From the NCBI RefSeq assembly GCF_022869165.1, contig NZ_CP094929.1:1-64000 (forward strand): a stretch of 64,000 nucleotides of DNA, given 5' to 3'. Source of the stretch: Sphaerochaeta associata. GTDB taxonomy: Bacteria; Spirochaetota; Spirochaetia; Sphaerochaetales; Sphaerochaetaceae. The translations under genes were made by a program, and so were the position numbers. Below the pieces are notes generated by a model. It made no database searches. It was not told the origin of the DNA and was given only the letters and a program-made list of their open reading frames with translations. Positions within the stretch are counted from its first letter, which is position 1, and every line of letters begins with the position of its first letter. Shown here piece by piece: positions 52,032 through 60,981 of this stretch.

Positions 52032-53105
52032 TCAGTATACCAAGAGAAATGCGTAGCAGGCAAGGGTAAGTATGATGCCGTACGTCCTGTAATTCCACCC
52101 TTCCCGCATGATTCGTGATGCGTTGAAGCCACAGAATGGATAGAAGAAAAAAAACGTATCCAGGGTAAGCAAAAAGAGGGTGTAGGGATTGGGAAGCAGT
52201 ATGAACAGCAGTGCGAGCGAAGTGTTGGAAACCAGGCTCATCCGAGCCAAGTCCCTTGCATGGGTCTTCATCGACCAATTGCTACCTTGTATATAGAGGT
52301 TTCCGGGGACGGGAAACGGCAGCCCTGCAAGAAAGGGCAGCAGAAGGGCTGTGAAGTACGCCGTATCCCACTGCCGATAGACGAGCTGGATTTTCCTTGC
52401 ATGTGCAAACACCAGTGAGGGGACGGTGCGTACGAGCAGGCTCAGAAGGGGTATCGCAACCAAGAGAGACTTGTTCGGGTGGGAGACCTGCATCCATGAG
52501 AGGTTGAGAAGGGAAAGCAGGTTCCAACCCAAAAGAACGGGAAGAAACAGCAGGGTGTTCGCGACACACCCCAACACAAAGGCCTTGCAGTTTTCGGGGT
52601 ATTCCTGCTTGGTTGCATCGTCGAGATGCAGATGCCACATGAAGTAGCCCATGTCGAAAAATCGGGAGGCATGTTTCCAAACTCGAAAAAGTCCGAAACG
52701 AAAGCGTCGTATTTGGCCGACGAGAGGAAGGCGTGAGAAGCCCTCGTTCTCCAGCTGTTTGAACGATGCCGGATTGTCCCCTTCAACACATGCTGCGACA
52801 TCGGTGCAGCCCAGGCTTTTAAGGAAGGGAAGGGACTCGGATATAAGTTTGCCGGCAAGGCCCTTCCCACGGTGCTTTTCATCGGTGTAGAGCCAACCCA
52901 GATACCCCATGTTCACCTGCTCGTTCACCCGGTAGACATCGAGGTTCAAGCCTGCAACCACCCTGCCTTCATAGAGGACTACCAAGGTGGTATCGGGGTG
53001 AAGAAAGAAAATGGAGGCAAGACTCTTGTCAAAGCAGCGTTGCATGAGTTCTTTCGTCTCGCTCTCCTGTTCCTTTTTCATGATTGAAATGGTGTATGTG
53101 CTCAT
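52032..53105 (-). CDS. GNAT acetyltransferase fused to a membrane domain
   Basis: The 357-residue protein has an N-terminal GNAT domain (about 1-135) with the acetyl-CoA loop DEKHRGKGLAGKLI. It is followed by about six hydrophobic segments (about 175-357) with polar turns such as HARKIQLVYRQWD and GNLYIQGSNWSM. I do not recognise the membrane part; no HExxH of M50 proteases is present. An enzyme acting at the membrane is possible. It overlaps the upstream GNAT gene by four bases. Confidence 0.75.
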   Translation of the reverse strand: MSTYTISIMKKEQESETKELMQRCFDKSLASIFFLHPDTTLVVLYEGRVVAGLNLDVYRVNEQVNMGYLGWLYTDEKHRGKGLAGKLISESLPFLKSLGCTDVAACVEGDNPASFKQLENEGFSRLPLVGQIRRFRFGLFRVWKHASRFFDMGYFMWHLHLDDATKQEYPENCKAFVLGCVANTLLFLPVLLGWNLLSLLNLSWMQVSHPNKSLLVAIPLLSLLVRTVPSLVFAHARKIQLVYRQWDTAYFTALLLPFLAGLPFPVPGNLYIQGSNWSMKTHARDLARMSLVSNTSLALLFILLPNPYTLFLLTLDTFFFFYPFCGFNASRIMREGWNYRTYGIILTLACYAFLLVY

Positions 53106-53932
53106 ATCTGCGACTCTGAAAGGGTGAGGGTCATTTCGCTTTGGGTGGTGAAGTTGGAGAACCCGACTTCCTGCAAGGCCTTGATGGTCAGATCATCGCC
53201 ATGGTCGACATTGAGCATGCGGACCGATTGGGTCGTACATGCCATTGTACAGGAAATAATGGCCTGCTTCAGCAAATCCACATCTCTATACTCAGGCTCT
53301 ATGTTTATCTGGGCTATTAATCCACGATTCGGGTGATACCAGACAAAGCCTTTCCTTACTCCCTTTTCCACAATATCAGAGCATGTGTATGCTCCTTCTG
53401 CAACCGACTCATCACTGTTCTGGTAGCTTGGCTCAAAGCTTGCAGGGACGATGTATCCTTTATCGTGATTTTCCAGGATAAGGTCGGACCGACCAGTGAG
53501 TTCCTCCTGTTTTACTGTGAAGCACAACAGGCTGCGCCTGATCGCAAACCCATGACTGAGGTAGAGGTTCTTTGCCTTGGTATTGGTATCGAGGACCTCA
53601 AGGACGAAGGTGGTGCACCCTCTTGACCGGAGGTGTCCTATTGTATCGTCAATGAGGATGTGGGAGAGGCCTTGACCCCGATAGGAGGGAATGATGCCGG
53701 TTCCGGCATCGTATGCCGTGTTGCCCCTTCGTCCAATGAGCAGAAAGCCCACCAAATCTCGTTTCTCGAACAGGCCCACCGAGTCCTCACTGGTATAAGA
53801 GAGGCTTTGCAAATGGGCTTGCAAGGCCGCAAGCGTCATGGATACCGGTACATCGTAATCACTGAATGCTTCATTGAAAACAGGAAGGAGCTGCTCGATA
53901 TCTGTGTGCTTGAGTGAGGCTGTCACCACCAT
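53102..53932 (-). CDS. GNAT family N-acetyltransferase
   Basis: The 276-residue protein has a GNAT domain with the CoA-binding IIPSYRGQGLSHILI and the later AKNLYLSHGF, then a second, degenerate GNAT-like half. The ATG at 53932 follows AGGAGG and lies in the last bases of corA. The substrate is unknown. It is the third gene of a tight minus-strand operon. Confidence 0.85.
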   Translation of the reverse strand: MVVTASLKHTDIEQLLPVFNEAFSDYDVPVSMTLAALQAHLQSLSYTSEDSVGLFEKRDLVGFLLIGRRGNTAYDAGTGIIPSYRGQGLSHILIDDTIGHLRSRGCTTFVLEVLDTNTKAKNLYLSHGFAIRRSLLCFTVKQEELTGRSDLILENHDKGYIVPASFEPSYQNSDESVAEGAYTCSDIVEKGVRKGFVWYHPNRGLIAQINIEPEYRDVDLLKQAIISCTMACTTQSVRMLNVDHGDDLTIKALQEVGFSNFTTQSEMTLTLSESQI

Positions 53933-54963
53933 TTTTTCCTCCTGAAATAGATGGCCATGCCGCTGACAACGAGAACACAGCAGACCAGGATTGCATAAAA
54001 GCCCCAATAGGCAGCGGTAAAGGGCATATATGAGAAGTTCATACCATATAGACCGGTCAGGAACGTGAGCGGAATGAATACTGTCGAGATGATTGTCAGC
54101 ACCTTCATGATGGCATTCATTTTCATATCGAGACTTGAAAGGTAGACTTCCATGATACCCGACACGGTTTCACGCATCATATCGCACTCATCGGCTAGCC
54201 AAAGGGCGTGGTCGTGGATGTCGCGCAACAGGAAGGTGGTGTTTCGGTCGAGAAACGGATTCTCGGTTCGAATGAGGGTGGTCAGGATATCCTTAAGCGG
54301 GCTGGTCATTCGCCTGAGCTTCAGAATCTCGGCTTTTTGTTGATGAATTGCCGAGGCGGTGGTCTGTTGGGGGTTGGTGATGACCAGCTCCTCAAGGTTC
54401 TCGGTCTTCATTTCCAACTCATCGGCCTTGACCAGGTACTGATCGACCACCCGGTCGATGAGGGCGTGCAGCAGGGCGCTGGAACCCGCACTCTGCAGCT
54501 TTGTCGCCGAGGAGAGCTGGCGAACCACCGCCTCAAACGTCTGGTGGCTGTACTCTGCAATCGACAGCACCCATCCATCCCCTAGAAAGAGTGTCAGCTG
54601 CTGTTCTTCACTTCCTTGATGAGCCAAAATCCTCAAGGTGACTGAAAGATAGGCGTCGTACTGGTCCAGCTTGAGCCGCTGGTCGGTGGAAAAGACATCC
54701 TCAAGACTGAGATTGGCTATCTGGAACTCTTTGGCAATCTTTACGATGGTCTGGATATCCTCCAGCCCGGTTATCTCGACCCACCTTATACTTTCATTGC
54801 CGGCCTGCCTGAAACCCTGTTCCACCCGATACGATCCTGAGCGGTAGTGATGGGTGCGCACGGATGTCTGTTGGGGTTGGGTATCTCCGACATAGACAAG
54901 GCTTCCAGCGGCCAGTCCTTCTTTCTTCTTGTGAGCATAGGGATTCACTTTCTTTTCGTGCAT
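53923..54963 (-). CDS. corA: CorA-family magnesium/divalent cation channel
   Basis: The 346-residue protein has the CorA layout: a cytoplasmic funnel rich in charged helices and two C-terminal membrane helices with the signature GMN in LTGLYGMNFSYMPF. The start at 54963 is set by AGGAGAA upstream; a longer frame to 55572 runs into the upstream gene and is rejected. It transports Mg2+ or related ions. Its end overlaps the GNAT gene. Confidence 0.94.
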   Translation of the reverse strand: MHEKKVNPYAHKKKEGLAAGSLVYVGDTQPQQTSVRTHHYRSGSYRVEQGFRQAGNESIRWVEITGLEDIQTIVKIAKEFQIANLSLEDVFSTDQRLKLDQYDAYLSVTLRILAHQGSEEQQLTLFLGDGWVLSIAEYSHQTFEAVVRQLSSATKLQSAGSSALLHALIDRVVDQYLVKADELEMKTENLEELVITNPQQTTASAIHQQKAEILKLRRMTSPLKDILTTLIRTENPFLDRNTTFLLRDIHDHALWLADECDMMRETVSGIMEVYLSSLDMKMNAIMKVLTIISTVFIPLTFLTGLYGMNFSYMPFTAAYWGFYAILVCCVLVVSGMAIYFRRKKWW

Positions 54964-54971
54964 ACGTTCTC

Positions 54972-55568
54972 CTACAGATTGACCAATCCCTGCACCAAAA
55001 GCAGTTGTGCGAGTATGTAGGCGGCCATTTCCGTGACGACGCTGAAGCGGCGTCGATGCAAGGTGTCCATGGCAATCATACCGTCGGATATGATGAAAGC
55101 CAAGGCTCCCAGTGAGGCAAGGTGCGAACCGGATCCGAAGCACAAGGCTGTCATCACGAACAGATTGATGCCGTAGAGGACATAGCGTAGTTTGACAGCA
55201 GATGCTTTGAGAAGCAATACAAGATAGATCAAAGGAATGAGTGCAATCAGAGTCCCGATTACCAGGAGGGGCTGATGAAGAGGGCGCAGCAACAGATGGA
55301 TGGAGTAGAGCAGGTGGGCGAGTGCGAAGCTGACCATGCCCAAGGTGAAATAGGCTTTCCGGGTACCGTCGGTGAGAAAGTAATCGCCCAGCGTTGCAAG
55401 TGATAGTGAGACAAGCAGGAGAGGCTGGGCTCCGTTTGCCAGTACGTACGCCATGAGGGTCGGCATCAAGAGTACTTTTGTCAACGAGCCCGGTCGCTTC
55501 AAACCTTCTGCGCGAAGGCTCAGATGCAATAGGGCCAAAGCGATGTACAGCAAGAGTATCGTATCCAT
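54972..55568 (-). CDS. YhhN-family (lysoplasmalogenase-like) membrane protein
   Basis: The 198-residue protein has about eight hydrophobic segments and the YhhN pattern: KPGSLTKVLLMP-type region (here KRPGSLTKVLLMP), LATLGDYFL and LGALAFIISDGMIA. Relatives include lysoplasmalogenases that split vinyl-ether lysolipids. The start at 55568 is the first Met before the hydrophobic core. A TACCCT lies six bases upstream, so this may be leaderless too. It is the first gene of the corA operon, eight bases from corA. Confidence 0.82.
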   Translation of the reverse strand: MDTILLLYIALALLHLSLRAEGLKRPGSLTKVLLMPTLMAYVLANGAQPLLLVSLSLATLGDYFLTDGTRKAYFTLGMVSFALAHLLYSIHLLLRPLHQPLLVIGTLIALIPLIYLVLLLKASAVKLRYVLYGINLFVMTALCFGSGSHLASLGALAFIISDGMIAMDTLHRRRFSVVTEMAAYILAQLLLVQGLVNL

Positions 55569-55574
55569 ACATGC

Positions 55575-55603
55575 AGGGTACTGGAGCGAATATGAGAGTG
55601 CAA
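55575..55603 (-). promoter_or_regulatory. Candidate leaderless promoter of yhhN operon
   Basis: On the minus strand TTGCAC (55598-55603), 17 bases, TACCCT (55575-55580), then GCATGT before the ATG at 55568. The -35 is weak, so confidence is moderate. Confidence 0.5.
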
Positions 55604-55623
55604 GAGAGAAAGATGAGAGTATT

Positions 55624-55652
55624 TTGCCATCATTATGGAATTCTGCTATAAT
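55624..55652 (+). promoter_or_regulatory. Leaderless promoter of parE
   Basis: TTGCCA (55624-55629), 17 bases, a perfect TATAAT (55647-55652), then CCCTGGAT and the ATG at 55661. No Shine-Dalgarno is present. Confidence 0.78.
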
Positions 55653-55660
55653 CCCTGGAT

Positions 55661-57463
55661 ATGGCAAAGACAACCTATGATGAATCGAAAATCCAAACGC
55701 TCAGCGCGCTGGAGCATATACGAAAGCGCCCAGGCATGTACATCGGGCGATTGGGAAATGGTACGCATGTCGATGACGGCATCTACATCCTCCTCAAGGA
55801 GGTGGTGGACAACAGCATCGATGAATTCATCATGGGGTTCGGCAGCAAGGTTGTCATACGCCGCAAAGAGTGCGAGGTCCGGGTGCGTGACTATGGTCGC
55901 GGCATACCGCTTGGCAAGGTGGTTGATTGTGTTTCGATCATCAATACCGGTGCAAAATACAGCGACGATGTATTTCAGTTTTCCGTCGGTTTGAACGGGG
56001 TGGGAACGAAGGCGGTCAATGCGCTCTCCTCCCGCTTCGTGGTCACCAGTTATCGTGAGGGCAGGTTCCACAGCGCAACCTTCTCTCAGGGCATCATTGT
56101 GAACGAGGCGAACGGGGACACCAAGGAAGTCGACGGGACCGAGGTATCCTTCATCCCCGATCCCGAGTTGTTCGGAGACTATGCCTACAACGAGGACTTC
56201 ATCATCTCCAGGCTTTGGAGTTATGCATATCTGAATACCGGGCTCTCGCTCGATTACAACGGTAAAATCTATAAATCGGCACACGGCCTGCTCGACCTGT
56301 TGGAGAAAGAAGTGGGAACCGAAGCCCTCTATACCATCATCCATTATCAGGCCAAGCAGATTGAGTTCGCCCTGACCCATGTAGCGGGCTCCTATGGGGA
56401 GAATTACTTCTCCTATGTGAACGGCCAGCATACCACCGATGGAGGAACCCATCAGAGTGCCTTCAAGGAGGGGATACTCAAGGGTATCAACGAGCACTTC
56501 AAGAAGAACTGGGCACCCCAGGATGTTCGCGAGGGCGTGGTCGGGGCGATTGCTGTGAAGGTAAAGGACCCGGTGTTTGAGTCGCAGACGAAGAACAAGC
56601 TGTCCAATACCGAGATCCGTACATGGATTGTGAACGAGGTGCGGGACGCCCTCGTTGATTTCCTGCTCAAGAATGCCGAGGAAGCCCAGAAGATCTATCA
56701 GAAGATCATCAACAACGAGGCGCTTCGCAAGGAGCTCAACGAGGTCAAGAAAGGGGCGAGGGAGTCGGCCAAGAAAGTATCGTTGAACATTCCCAAGCTC
56801 AAGGATTGCAAATACCATCTGGGTCAAAGTGCCTCCCATCAGGATGAGTGTGAAAAGTCCATGATCTTTTTAACCGAGGGTGATAGCGCATCGGGAACCA
56901 TCACCAAGACCCGTGATGTCATGACCCAGGCCGTCTTCAGCCTCAGGGGAAAAATTGTAAATGTCTATGGCAAGAAGAAGACCGAGATCTACAAGAATGC
57001 CGAGCTCTATAATATGATGGTCGCCTTGGGGATTGAGAACGGGGTGGAAGGGCTCAGGTACGGCAAGGTCATCATCGCAACCGATGCCGACACCGACGGG
57101 TTTCACATCCGTAACCTCCTTATGACCTACTTTCTGACCTATTTTGAGGATTTGGTGCTTGCAGGCAGATTGTATATTCTGGAGACTCCGCTCTTTCGGG
57201 TGCGCAACAAGAACCAGACGGTCTACTGTTACAGTGAGCGTCAGCGTGACGATGCAGTTGCACAAATCAAGAACAGCGAGGTGACCCGCTTCAAGGGCCT
57301 CGGGGAGATCGACCCCAAGGAGTTCGGCCAGTTCATCGGTGAGGATATGCGTCTCATTCCTGTCTCGATTGCAGGCATGAACGAGATGCATAAGACCATG
57401 GAGTTCTATATGGGCAGCAATACTCCCGATAGACGCGAATTCATCATGGAGAACCTAATCTAA
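55661..57463 (+). CDS. parE: DNA topoisomerase IV subunit B
   Basis: ParE is the ATPase half of topoisomerase IV, which unlinks daughter chromosomes. The 600-residue protein has the GHKL ATP site (EVVDNSIDEF, DYGRGIPLG, VGLNGVGTKAVNALS) and the TOPRIM motifs LTEGDSASG and DADTDGFHIRNLL. It lacks the inserted domain of longer GyrB proteins. It is followed by parC with a TAATG overlap. The predicted mRNA starts at or next to its ATG. Confidence 0.94.
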   Translation: MAKTTYDESKIQTLSALEHIRKRPGMYIGRLGNGTHVDDGIYILLKEVVDNSIDEFIMGFGSKVVIRRKECEVRVRDYGRGIPLGKVVDCVSIINTGAKYSDDVFQFSVGLNGVGTKAVNALSSRFVVTSYREGRFHSATFSQGIIVNEANGDTKEVDGTEVSFIPDPELFGDYAYNEDFIISRLWSYAYLNTGLSLDYNGKIYKSAHGLLDLLEKEVGTEALYTIIHYQAKQIEFALTHVAGSYGENYFSYVNGQHTTDGGTHQSAFKEGILKGINEHFKKNWAPQDVREGVVGAIAVKVKDPVFESQTKNKLSNTEIRTWIVNEVRDALVDFLLKNAEEAQKIYQKIINNEALRKELNEVKKGARESAKKVSLNIPKLKDCKYHLGQSASHQDECEKSMIFLTEGDSASGTITKTRDVMTQAVFSLRGKIVNVYGKKKTEIYKNAELYNMMVALGIENGVEGLRYGKVIIATDADTDGFHIRNLLMTYFLTYFEDLVLAGRLYILETPLFRVRNKNQTVYCYSERQRDDAVAQIKNSEVTRFKGLGEIDPKEFGQFIGEDMRLIPVSIAGMNEMHKTMEFYMGSNTPDRREFIMENLI

Positions 57464-59442
57464 TGACCCAGGCACACTCAATCTTTAAACAAAACTTTCT
57501 TGAATATGCCAGCTATGTCATTAAGGAGCGGGCGATTCCCGACCTTGTGGATGGGTTCAAGCCGGTTCAGAGGCGTATCATCCATACGCTTTTTGAGATG
57601 GATGACGGTAAGTTTCACAAGGTGGCGAACGTCGTAGGTTGGGCGATGCGTTACCACCCGCACGGCGACTCTTCAATCTATGAGGCCTTGGTGAATCTGG
57701 CCAACTGCGACTTGTTCATCGAACGACAGGGTAACTTCGGCAACACCCTCACCGGTGACAGCGCCGCCGCGGCCCGGTACATCGAATGCCGACTGCTTCC
57801 TTTTGCCAAGAAGGTGTTGTACAACCCCGAGCTTACTGAATTTGTCGACTCGTACGATGGAAGAAACCAAGAACCGGTTGCCTTCCCCGCAAAGATTCCC
57901 GTCGTCCTGATCCAAGGTGTCAGCGGCATAGCAGTTGGTATGAGCACCTATATCCTTCCCCACAATCCGTTGGAAGTGCTCGATGCAATGGCTGCCTCCT
58001 TAAAGGGGGAGAGCTATCAATTGTACCCCGACTTCCTTGGCGGGGGTATCGTTGACGTTGAGGACTACCGCGATGGAAGGGGTTCTGTGTCTGTGCGGGC
58101 CAAGCTCAACACCTCCGATCCAAAACGCATCATCATTGAGGAACTTCCGTACGGGACCACCAGTGAAGCGATGATCCGGTCGGTTGAGGAAGCTGCCAAG
58201 AAGGGTAAGTTGAAGATCAGTTCAATCAACGACTATACCGCCGAGAAGGTGAACATCGAGATCAATCTGGCTCGCAACACCTATGCCCAGGAGATCGTCG
58301 ACGCCCTCTATGCCTATACAGATTGCGAGACAAAGCTTTCCATCAACCCCCTGGTGATCAAGGACAATGTACCGACCATCATGGGTGTGCATGAAATCCT
58401 GGATTGGCATGCCCGGCATCTGGTGGTCGTCCTGAAAGCCGAGCTTGAGCTTGAGAAGGGTCATCTGCTGGACAAGCTGCACGCCCGGACCCTTGAACGT
58501 ATTTTCATCGAGGAGCGCATCTACAAGCGAATCGAACAGAAGAAGAGTGCGGACGAGGTGAACAAGGCTGTCATCTCCGGCTTCAAGCCCTTCACGGAGC
58601 GGCTTCTCCGGCCGGTCGATTTGGATGACGTCGAGCGACTTTTGAAGATTCCCATCAGGCGCATCAGTCTGTTTGACATTGAGAAAAACCGAGAGGACAT
58701 CGATCAGATCAATGCAAACCTCGCCGAGATCGAGCGCAAGCTTGCAGACTTGGTAGGCTATGCCCTCACCTATATTGCCGAGCTGAAAACAATGCTCGGC
58801 GTCAAGGAACATCAGCGCAAGACCACGATCAAGACCTTCGAGCTGATCGACGTCAAGGAGGTTGCCGAACGCAACCTGGCCGTCAAGTACGATCCCGCCA
58901 ACGGCTATCTCGGTTACGCGGTCAAACAGGGAAACACCCTTTTGGAGGTGAGCACCTTCGACCGTGTTCTCGTCATACGCAAGGAAGGGACCTACCAGGT
59001 CATAGATGCTCCGGAGAAGGAGTTTGTGGGTAAGGGGCTGCTCTACTGCGGGTACGCGGACAAGAGCGAGCTTGCCAACCTTGTGTTCTCGGTCATCTAT
59101 CAGGAGAAGACGTACAAGTACCTCTTCCTCAAGCGTTGCCAGATCGTCAGCTACCAGCTGAAGAAGGTCTACCCCTTGCTGCCTGAAGGAAACTTCAAGC
59201 TCGTCAAGCTCAGCACCTATGCCAATGCCGAGCTGGTTGTCACCTACAAACCCAAGCCGGGACTGAGGATACTGGAGGAGAAGTTCTACTTCTCCGATTA
59301 CTTGGTGAAAAATGTGAAGGCGAACGGAGTGAGAATTGCAGTGAAGGAGGTGGCCTCCCTGAAACTGAGATCGGTCAAGGAAGTCGTGCATGCCAATACC
59401 GCAGAACCTACACTGTTCGATGATGAGAATCAGGAGGAATGA
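57463..59442 (+). CDS. parC: DNA topoisomerase IV subunit A
   Basis: ParC is the breakage-reunion subunit. The 659-residue protein has the catalytic pair Arg105-Tyr106 in AAAARYIECRL and the family start RAIPDLVDGFKPVQRRIIHTLFEM. It is shorter than GyrA and no GyrA box is seen, so topoisomerase IV is preferred to gyrase. The acidic C-terminus ends DDENQEE. The next gene begins inside its stop codon. Confidence 0.94.
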   Translation: MTQAHSIFKQNFLEYASYVIKERAIPDLVDGFKPVQRRIIHTLFEMDDGKFHKVANVVGWAMRYHPHGDSSIYEALVNLANCDLFIERQGNFGNTLTGDSAAAARYIECRLLPFAKKVLYNPELTEFVDSYDGRNQEPVAFPAKIPVVLIQGVSGIAVGMSTYILPHNPLEVLDAMAASLKGESYQLYPDFLGGGIVDVEDYRDGRGSVSVRAKLNTSDPKRIIIEELPYGTTSEAMIRSVEEAAKKGKLKISSINDYTAEKVNIEINLARNTYAQEIVDALYAYTDCETKLSINPLVIKDNVPTIMGVHEILDWHARHLVVVLKAELELEKGHLLDKLHARTLERIFIEERIYKRIEQKKSADEVNKAVISGFKPFTERLLRPVDLDDVERLLKIPIRRISLFDIEKNREDIDQINANLAEIERKLADLVGYALTYIAELKTMLGVKEHQRKTTIKTFELIDVKEVAERNLAVKYDPANGYLGYAVKQGNTLLEVSTFDRVLVIRKEGTYQVIDAPEKEFVGKGLLYCGYADKSELANLVFSVIYQEKTYKYLFLKRCQIVSYQLKKVYPLLPEGNFKLVKLSTYANAELVVTYKPKPGLRILEEKFYFSDYLVKNVKANGVRIAVKEVASLKLRSVKEVVHANTAEPTLFDDENQEE

Positions 59443-60131
59443 TGGACATCAAGGATAGGATTCTTTATGAGGACAACCACCTGATCATCATCAATAAGCT
59501 GTGCGGTGAGTTGGTTCAGGGGGATGTGACCGGGGATGAGACGTTGGCTGATTTGGTGAAGGAGTACCTGAGGGTGACCTACGCCAAGCAAGGCAATGTG
59601 TATCTGGGCATCCCTCACCGTCTGGACCGCCCCACCAGCGGCATTGTCGTCTATGCAAAGACCGAGAAGGCTTTGATTCGCCTCAATGAACTGTTCAAGG
59701 GCAGTTCGGTCAAGAAGACCTACTGGGCGATCGTGGACCATATGCCCAACCAGAGTGAGGGAACCTTGGTCCACTACATCATCCGCGATACCAAGACAAA
59801 CAAGAGTGTGGCTCTCTCGGTGGAGAAGAGAGGCGGCAAGCTTGCCAAGCTCGACTACAAGTTGATTGCTGCATCCAAGAATTACTTTTTGGTTGAGGTG
59901 AATCTGCATACCGGCCGTCATCACCAGATCAGGGCGCAGTTTGCGGCCATAGGCCTGCATATCAAGGGCGATCTCAAGTATGGTTCTGCACGATCGAATC
60001 CAGACGGCGGCATCTGCCTGCATGCCCGCTCCATTGATTTCATCCATCCGGTGAAGAAAGAGCAGATTTCCATTACAGCCGCACCCCCTGACGATACACT
60101 GTGGAATGCCTTTGTTTCAGAGAGGCACTGA
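59442..60131 (+). CDS. RluA-family RNA pseudouridine synthase
   Basis: The 229-residue enzyme isomerises uridines in rRNA or tRNA. It has the RluA catalytic motif IPHRLDRPTSGIVVYAKT with the conserved Asp and the later LHTGRHHQIRAQFA. No S4 domain is present. The ATG at 59442 is four bases after AGGAGG; another ATG at 59439 is too close. It ends the parE-parC transcript. Confidence 0.9.
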   Translation: MDIKDRILYEDNHLIIINKLCGELVQGDVTGDETLADLVKEYLRVTYAKQGNVYLGIPHRLDRPTSGIVVYAKTEKALIRLNELFKGSSVKKTYWAIVDHMPNQSEGTLVHYIIRDTKTNKSVALSVEKRGGKLAKLDYKLIAASKNYFLVEVNLHTGRHHQIRAQFAAIGLHIKGDLKYGSARSNPDGGICLHARSIDFIHPVKKEQISITAAPPDDTLWNAFVSERH

Positions 60132-60165
60132 AAATTTCTGCCGAAAGCGGCAATAGTTTTCAGTG
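60126..60165 (+). other. Long imperfect hairpin after rluA
   Basis: CACTGAAAA and TTTTCAGTG are perfect 9-base inverted arms around an inner GCCG/CGGC stem. The element overlaps the rluA stop. It may slow 3' decay or act as an extra terminator on either strand. Confidence 0.55.
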
Positions 60166-60205
60166 AGGGATAATTGCCTCTCCTCGAAAATACCTTTTAT
60201 TGAGT

Positions 60206-60236
60206 ATCCACCCTACAGCAGGGGTGGATTGTTTTT
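60206..60236 (+). terminator. Intrinsic terminator after parE-parC-rluA
   Basis: ATCCACCC (60206-60213), a loop of eight bases and GGGTGGAT (60222-60229) followed by TGTTTTT. It closes the topoisomerase operon. Confidence 0.88.
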
Positions 60237-60312
60237 CCTTGACAGATTGCAAAACGTGCCTCATTCTTCATATGTATGATGTATGATGATAAAGAGCATG
60301 GGGGTGCATAAC

Positions 60313-60981
60313 ATGGCTGAACATAAGATTGCCGCAATATATACTGGAGCTGCTTTAGTCAAACCGCTTTCGGATTTGTTGAAACAGACGCTGCCCGACT
60401 GCAAGGTAATGAATATCCTTGACGACAGCATGATCGCCGAAATCATCGAGACAGGATATCTGACGAAGGCTGTGAAGCGCAGGTTGTACGGCTATTATGA
60501 AATCGCCTGCGCCTCGGGCGTTGAATTGATTCTCAATACCTGCTCATCCATCGGGGATGCCGTCTATGGTGCACGGGAGTTCTTCCCCATCCCCATCGTA
60601 CGCATCGATGAGCCGATGGCGAGGCGGGCGATTGAACTCACCGACTCCATTGCCGTCCTGGCAACCCTTCCCACCACGCTCGATCCGACCATCCGCCTGC
60701 TTCAGCGTTGTGCTTCTGAGATGGGCAAGTCCATCCGCACGATCAGCGCCCTGGCCGATGGGGCGTTCAGCGCCATCACAGCTGGCGACGCAGAGGCCCA
60801 CGATCGTCTCATCGCCGAGACCGCCAAGCAGGTCGGTGACCGTGCCGAGGTCATCCTGCTCGCCCAGGGCTCGATGGCCAGAATGGAAGAACCACTTGCC
60901 AAGCTTACCGGCAAGACGGTGCTCTCAAGCCCCCGTCTTGGCGCCTTGATGGTCAAGGATCTGCTGAGGGAGGCCCGCTGA
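60313..60981 (+). CDS. Asp/Glu/hydantoin racemase-family protein, one-Cys type
   Basis: The 222-residue protein has the Asp/Glu racemase fold pattern: an early Rossmann-like AAIYTGAAL, Cys77 in LNTCSSIGD and a late LLAQGSMARM. Classic members use two Cys; here the second position reads Ala-Gln-Gly-Ser, so two-base racemisation is unlikely. It may act as a decarboxylase or isomerase. I choose ATG 60313 after GGGGGTG; ATGs from 60283 are possible. It overlaps the transketolase N-subunit by one base and sits in a TRAP catabolic operon. Confidence 0.8.
   Translation: MAEHKIAAIYTGAALVKPLSDLLKQTLPDCKVMNILDDSMIAEIIETGYLTKAVKRRLYGYYEIACASGVELILNTCSSIGDAVYGAREFFPIPIVRIDEPMARRAIELTDSIAVLATLPTTLDPTIRLLQRCASEMGKSIRTISALADGAFSAITAGDAEAHDRLIAETAKQVGDRAEVILLAQGSMARMEEPLAKLTGKTVLSSPRLGALMVKDLLREAR

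Noticed and set aside
54964-55572. N-terminal extension of corA
   Set aside because: The extension is low-complexity, Cys/His/Arg-rich translation antisense in frame to yhhN; AGGAG precedes the Met at 54963.
57463-59442. gyrA rather than parC
   Set aside because: The chain is 659 residues and no GyrA-box is seen in the C-terminal part.
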